Positions 59,866-64,000 of a DNA stretch of 64,000 nucleotides are shown here, piece by piece. A program made the translations under genes and the position numbers. The first letter of the stretch is position 1; each line of letters starts with the position of its first letter. Below the pieces are notes generated by a model. The model ran no database searches. It was not told the DNA's origin and worked only from the letters and a program-made list of their open reading frames with translations. Origin of the DNA: Schistocerca nitens (lineage: Eukaryota; Arthropoda; Insecta; Orthoptera; Acrididae). Location: positions 501,614,594-501,678,593 of the forward strand of contig NC_064619.1 in the NCBI RefSeq assembly GCF_023898315.1, written 5' to 3'.

Positions 59866-61026
59866 TAGTGATGGGGAGCTCGTGAATGAGTCGTTCAAAT
59901 GAACGCTTCACTCCAGTGAAGTGTGATTTAACCACTCAATTTCAATGAACTGGTACTTCAAACTCTTCACAGATAACATACTCCACACTTTCTTCAAGTT
60001 CACTCACTCTCTTCCCCTATCCCTTATCCTATTACATCGGCGTTACGTCACTCATTCTCCCTTCACTTCAGTCCCCCCTCTACTGCCAGTCGACGAATCG
60101 CGCGGCGTTTGTGGGAAACTACAGGTTTGCGAGGGGCTGGGTAGGTGAGGGGAGATGGGAAGGCAGCGTCAGCTGCTTCCTGCAGTGCTGACATCATTAC
60201 CCGTGGGCCGTGACTATTTGTGCAGTTGAGTTATACTTCGCGTCTACCGGTAGCCTACCGTTGGCAGCGCTTTCGGACAAATTAATATCACAGATACAAA
60301 CGAAGAGGCTGGCTGTGTGAGCACGCACAGCCAACATGAAAATAAAAGTTTTGTTAATAACACTGAAAGAGGGATTTTACCTGAAATCGTACCAATTACT
60401 ACAGGTGACAGTTTACGTTTTGAATTTGGAGGGTTATATTATTCTCAACAAAATAAAATCTACAGGAAAACTTCTGAATAATTACTTAACGTAGATATAT
60501 AGACTTTGTGATAGTGGTAAACATACTCTATTTTGGATTAAATTTTAAAAGGAACATGAAAATGGACTGCATTTTGTTGGTAGCCCTAGTTTTTCAGTCC
60601 ATGAATACAACAAATAATGTTTCACTTGGCTGATAAAGACTTTTTTGGGCGTTTCATGAGAAAATGTCGAGCAAGATTAAATGTACGGTAATACCTCCTT
60701 TATATGTGACAGGCTTCTCTGTTTATCTTTCCTTTGTCCCCTTCGACCACGCTCTATTTAAGTTAGCTCAGACACTGTAAGAGCGTAAAACGTTGCGTGC
60801 ACGTTACTGCATAGTTGGCCATCTGTTGGTAAAATTATGAAGTATTACGAACCTTTATTGTACGAGCGAGGCGAAGCGAGCGTAGCCGCCGCGGCTGAGC
60901 GGCGAACTGGGCAACTTCGCCAGGCTTCCGTACTTCATGAATGAACTACTTCATTTGAACGCTTCACGGCAAAGAGTGAAATGAATGAAGTAGTTCACGG
61001 GAATCAACGAGTTCGACCCATCTCTA
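59866..61026. mobile_element. hAT-type non-autonomous element, 1161 bp
   Basis: An 8-bp duplication TTTTCGAT / TTTTTGAT (59858-59865, 61027-61034) has one C/T difference at a CpG. The ends are inverted repeats: the left TAGTGATGGGGAGCTCGTGA and the right in reverse complement TAGAGATGGGTCGAACTCGT. Both subterminal regions repeat GAATGAGT/GTTCAAATGAACGCTTCA-like words, candidate transposase binding sites. There is no transposase. Confidence 0.85.
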
Positions 61027-61465
61027 TTTTTGATGACTTCTGCACTGGTGTGCTGAGACGCAACGGTTCTTCCTGGATGCTAACTGGCCCGACCTAGAAC
61101 GCCCAGCTGTGAATCCCCGTGGGCAGAAAGAACTACCAGCTGCACCGGTTTGACTGCCTTGAACTTGACGAGACCAGTATTACTGTGCACTGTTTGAAGC
61201 TGTAAATTATTTTCACCATGAATGGCTTCGACGGATACTGTAATCCTTGTAATAGAAACGTTTCCGAAGTCATTCGAGGAACATAACAGATCTATTTATC
61301 TTAAAGAACGTGGAAAACTGAAGACCCTTGCATAAAAGAGAGCGCCCGTATGTATATTAAGAGGTCAGGTGGAAAGCCAGTACAAAACGAAGAACGAATG
61401 GCTTGAAAGTGGAAAGAGTGGGATTACAGAAGTGTCTGATTCCACCCGTCTCCTTTGACCCATGA

Positions 61466-63692
61466 CAAGGTGTACACGGGGACAAGGAAAAAAAAATCCC
61501 GGATTTCTTCCGGATATCCCGTTTAAAAAATATGCTTTTTCCCGGGCGAAAATACAATTTTTCTGCGCTAAGTGACAGTAGGTTTTCCGTAGATTTTCCC
61601 TCGGAACTGTAAAACTTATCAATCCTTTGAATGGTTAACGTTTTATACAATCGCGTAGAACTTCCCGGAAAAAAAGAAAAGACGGGACAGAGAAGTTTTG
61701 GAGAGACTTTTAACAAATAAAAAAAAAAATAAATAAAAAGAGAGAAGTTTTGGAAAGACCTTTGATTTGCAGCAACATTTACGCTGCATATTTTCGTATT
61801 ACGAAAGTATAAATTCGAATTGCACCAAACACAGCGCGTCAGTTTCCGAAGCGTTGAAACCGAGGTTGCGATGTCCTTTTGTAAGCGAGTCATATCTCAA
61901 GCCACGAGATCTCGCCAGCCGATGACAGCAGCTATTCAGAGCATAGGACACGTGTTATAGTCAGCCAATAGCAAATTCACTGGTTACATAGCGCGAACAC
62001 GCAAGAGGAAAAGTTAACGGTTTACATTAATGTACACAGTACCGTATATCTACAAGAAAAGCTAAGCTTTCACATATAATTTTGGTCTCTAAGGTTAACA
62101 CGCTACAACAGAAGCTAAGCTTTCACATGTAATATTGGTTTTTTTTTATTTTTTTGCGTGTGTTATACTTTAAGATACATCACACAAATATGCCAGTAAA
62201 TTTAAAATTCTGACATAAATGTCTCGGCTCGAAATTCTTGTAAGTGGCTGGTCCTCAAACTGTTCAGTTTCGAACGCTCTGTGATTTAGATATCCATCCC
62301 ACTTTCTCACACGTAACCTAATTCATCTTGCGTAAAAAGAAATTTACTTTGAAAGTAACGCTTTTCTAACCACCGTTCGCAATATTATCCGGAGACTGTT
62401 AGAAATAGGTTCGATTTACCAATTGCCAGAGAGCGCCAGAAAACAGGCATTATTGTGCGTGTGCAACTGTAGTGGTGTAGGAAGCCCGCATGTTCGTGTG
62501 TATGAAGCACTAACAAAGGTTACACCACACCATAAAGGAAACAGGGCATCAGAGGATACTCCAAAGAGCATCGGAATTTCGTAAACCATACTAAAATGCA
62601 TAATTCGGCTTGAAGTGCAAATTGGCTTTTTCCAGATTCACAATGAAGTAGGTCCCATCTGATATTAAGCCTTTCAGTGTGGTTTTTGGGATGTAAATTT
62701 TCTTGGAGTTCCAGTACTCTGCGATCTCATTTTTGGTTCTTTATTATGGCACAATGCCATATATGGACGAAGATGATAACGTGGACTTGAAATTGCACTT
62801 GAACTTCAGCGAACAGTTGGAAATAGACAATACTGTAGAAGGAAACACTTCGTTTCAAATAAAATGATTGCCTCAGCGGAAAGATTAATAATGCCAAATT
62901 TCTTTAGCAAACTTGCAAAAAAAGCTTCACTGTTCTGCAAGGCGATTAATGCTTGACCGCTACTAACTTGGAAATAAAATAAAATCAGAAAACTGAAATT
63001 AATAATATATTTTTGCCCTCCATAATTATGTGAATGTATTTTAATTCACTTGATATCTCCCGGCCACAGAAATCCGTTTTGTTTTCATTTGACGTGAGAG
63101 CTGTACAAGAAGAGAAGCAGCGAAATCACTTAACGTAAACACGGGTCACGTGGAGGTTAACACCCTCCCCACTAGACAACTCTGTGCAAGCGTGAATCGG
63201 GCAGCTAGGGCGCGGGAGAAAATTTTCTCTCGTTTGCATCTGACTGCTTGTTGCTACTACCGATACGCAACAGACCGCTGGCAATTGGTCAAAGGAACCT
63301 AACGTGAACAGTTGTGGCGTCATGCTCATAGCAAGCAGTTTATTATTACGAAGCATTACAGTCTACGCCCTACGGCCTTTGACATATTTTTGCTATTTGC
63401 AGACGCTTGTGCGTGCACGGTGTTTTGTTGTTGTAAATCGCACATTTTCTTTGCTACTGAAGTTTTATTTTTTTCCCCTCTCGTTTATATTTTATTGCTG
63501 CAGTATCATTCTCCAGTAGCAGAATACAATAACGTTCTTTGCTAGAGAATCAATTCTGCAGTCAAAATTACAAAAATTTAACTGAAAGCCAAAACAACGA
63601 AAAATTCCCGGAATTCCGAAAAATTCCCGGGTTTTTCCCGGATGAAAAAATTCCTGGGTTTTTCTCGGATTTCCCGAGTCGTATACACCCTG
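61466..63692. mobile_element. CAG-ended TIR element with 5-bp target duplication (copy 2)
   Basis: It is flanked by CATGA (61461-61465, 63693-63697). The terminal 13 bases are inverted repeats: CAAGGTGTACACG at the left and CAGGGTGTATACG at the right in reverse complement. Inside both ends lie many TTCCCGG/CCGGGAA words. It is 2227 bp and collinear with copy 1 once that copy's nested insertions are removed; about 130 bases near 61670-61800 are unique to this copy. No protein-coding frame is shared, so it is non-autonomous. Confidence 0.85.
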
Positions 63693-63842
63693 CATGACGT
63701 CATAAAATTGGAAATTACAAAAATTTAACTGAAAGCCAAAACAACGAAAAATTCCCGGAATTCCGAAAAATTCCCGGGTTTCTCCCGGATGAAAAAATTC
63801 CTGGGTTTTTCCCGGATCGTATACACCCTGCATGACGTCATA
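63567..63842. repeat. Tandem duplication of the element's right end and flank, unit about 144 bp
   Basis: The block from AAATTACAAAAATTTAACTG through GTATACACCCTGCATGACGT to CATAAAATTGG (63567-63710) is repeated directly as 63711-63842, with about 14 bases missing near the GTATACACCC junction. The copied unit includes 18 bases of host flank beyond the terminus, so it arose by local duplication and not by a second insertion. Confidence 0.85.
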
Positions 63843-64000
63843 AATATGGTGGAAATGGCTATTCTAAGCGTCTCCAATATGGAGACCTGAAAGAGAACTA
63901 TGCTGTACAATAAAAGCACCCTTGACCCGATAATACAGTCTTCTTACTGCGATGTTGAGAAATTTGTACTCACATTCTAATGAACGATACCATTCCAGTG

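Overview
The window looks like intergenic and intronic DNA from a large, repeat-rich insect genome, most likely a locust or grasshopper (Schistocerca-like Orthoptera). The evidence is a thaumatin-like protein gene split by a 10 kb intron, tRNA-derived SINEs with a body I associate with locust genomes, and a dense mix of Tc1/mariner, hAT, Harbinger, RTE and LTR elements. This attribution is inference from sequence style; no search was run. I see no bacterial genes, CRISPR array, rRNA or true tRNA gene.

One host gene is convincing. It is a secreted thaumatin-like protein on the minus strand, with exon 1 at 41131-40970, exon 2 at 40535-40302 and exon 3 at 29864-29544. All exons are in phase 0 with canonical GT/AG borders, and together they encode 238 residues. 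It keeps 14 of the 16 family cysteines; the two missing ones are a known disulfide pair (first and last). Two further plus-strand exon candidates are weak: a signal-peptide-like first exon at 48296-48385 and a GC-rich exon at 56485-56760.

Region by region. 1-2331: end of a DD41D mariner followed by a gypsy fragment, repeated in reverse at 10374-12255. 2375-8440: decayed mariner, hAT and Harbinger remnants, one SINE, and an intact-looking Tc1-like element (6419-7838). 8944-29092: a broken gypsy-type LTR element on the minus strand, opened by three insertions: a DD41D mariner, a whole BEL/Pao element with 409-bp LTRs and GTATT target duplications, and an RTE-type LINE with a 12-bp target duplication. 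29475-41131: the thaumatin-like gene. Its second intron holds a DD41D mariner (30115-38441), into which a 2.2 kb CAG-ended element inserted, which itself took three more insertions. 41160-64000: mostly unrecognised AT-rich DNA with a LINE, SINEs, a CA-tailed retroposon, microsatellites, a dead mariner, a hAT derivative (59866-61026) and a second, less interrupted copy of the CAG-ended element (61466-63692).

The two CAG-ended copies act as each other's empty-site controls, so the boundaries of the elements nested in the first copy can be read almost to the base. The nesting gives a relative order of insertions. Nothing here forms an operon or pathway; the genes are transposases, reverse transcriptases and one host gene.
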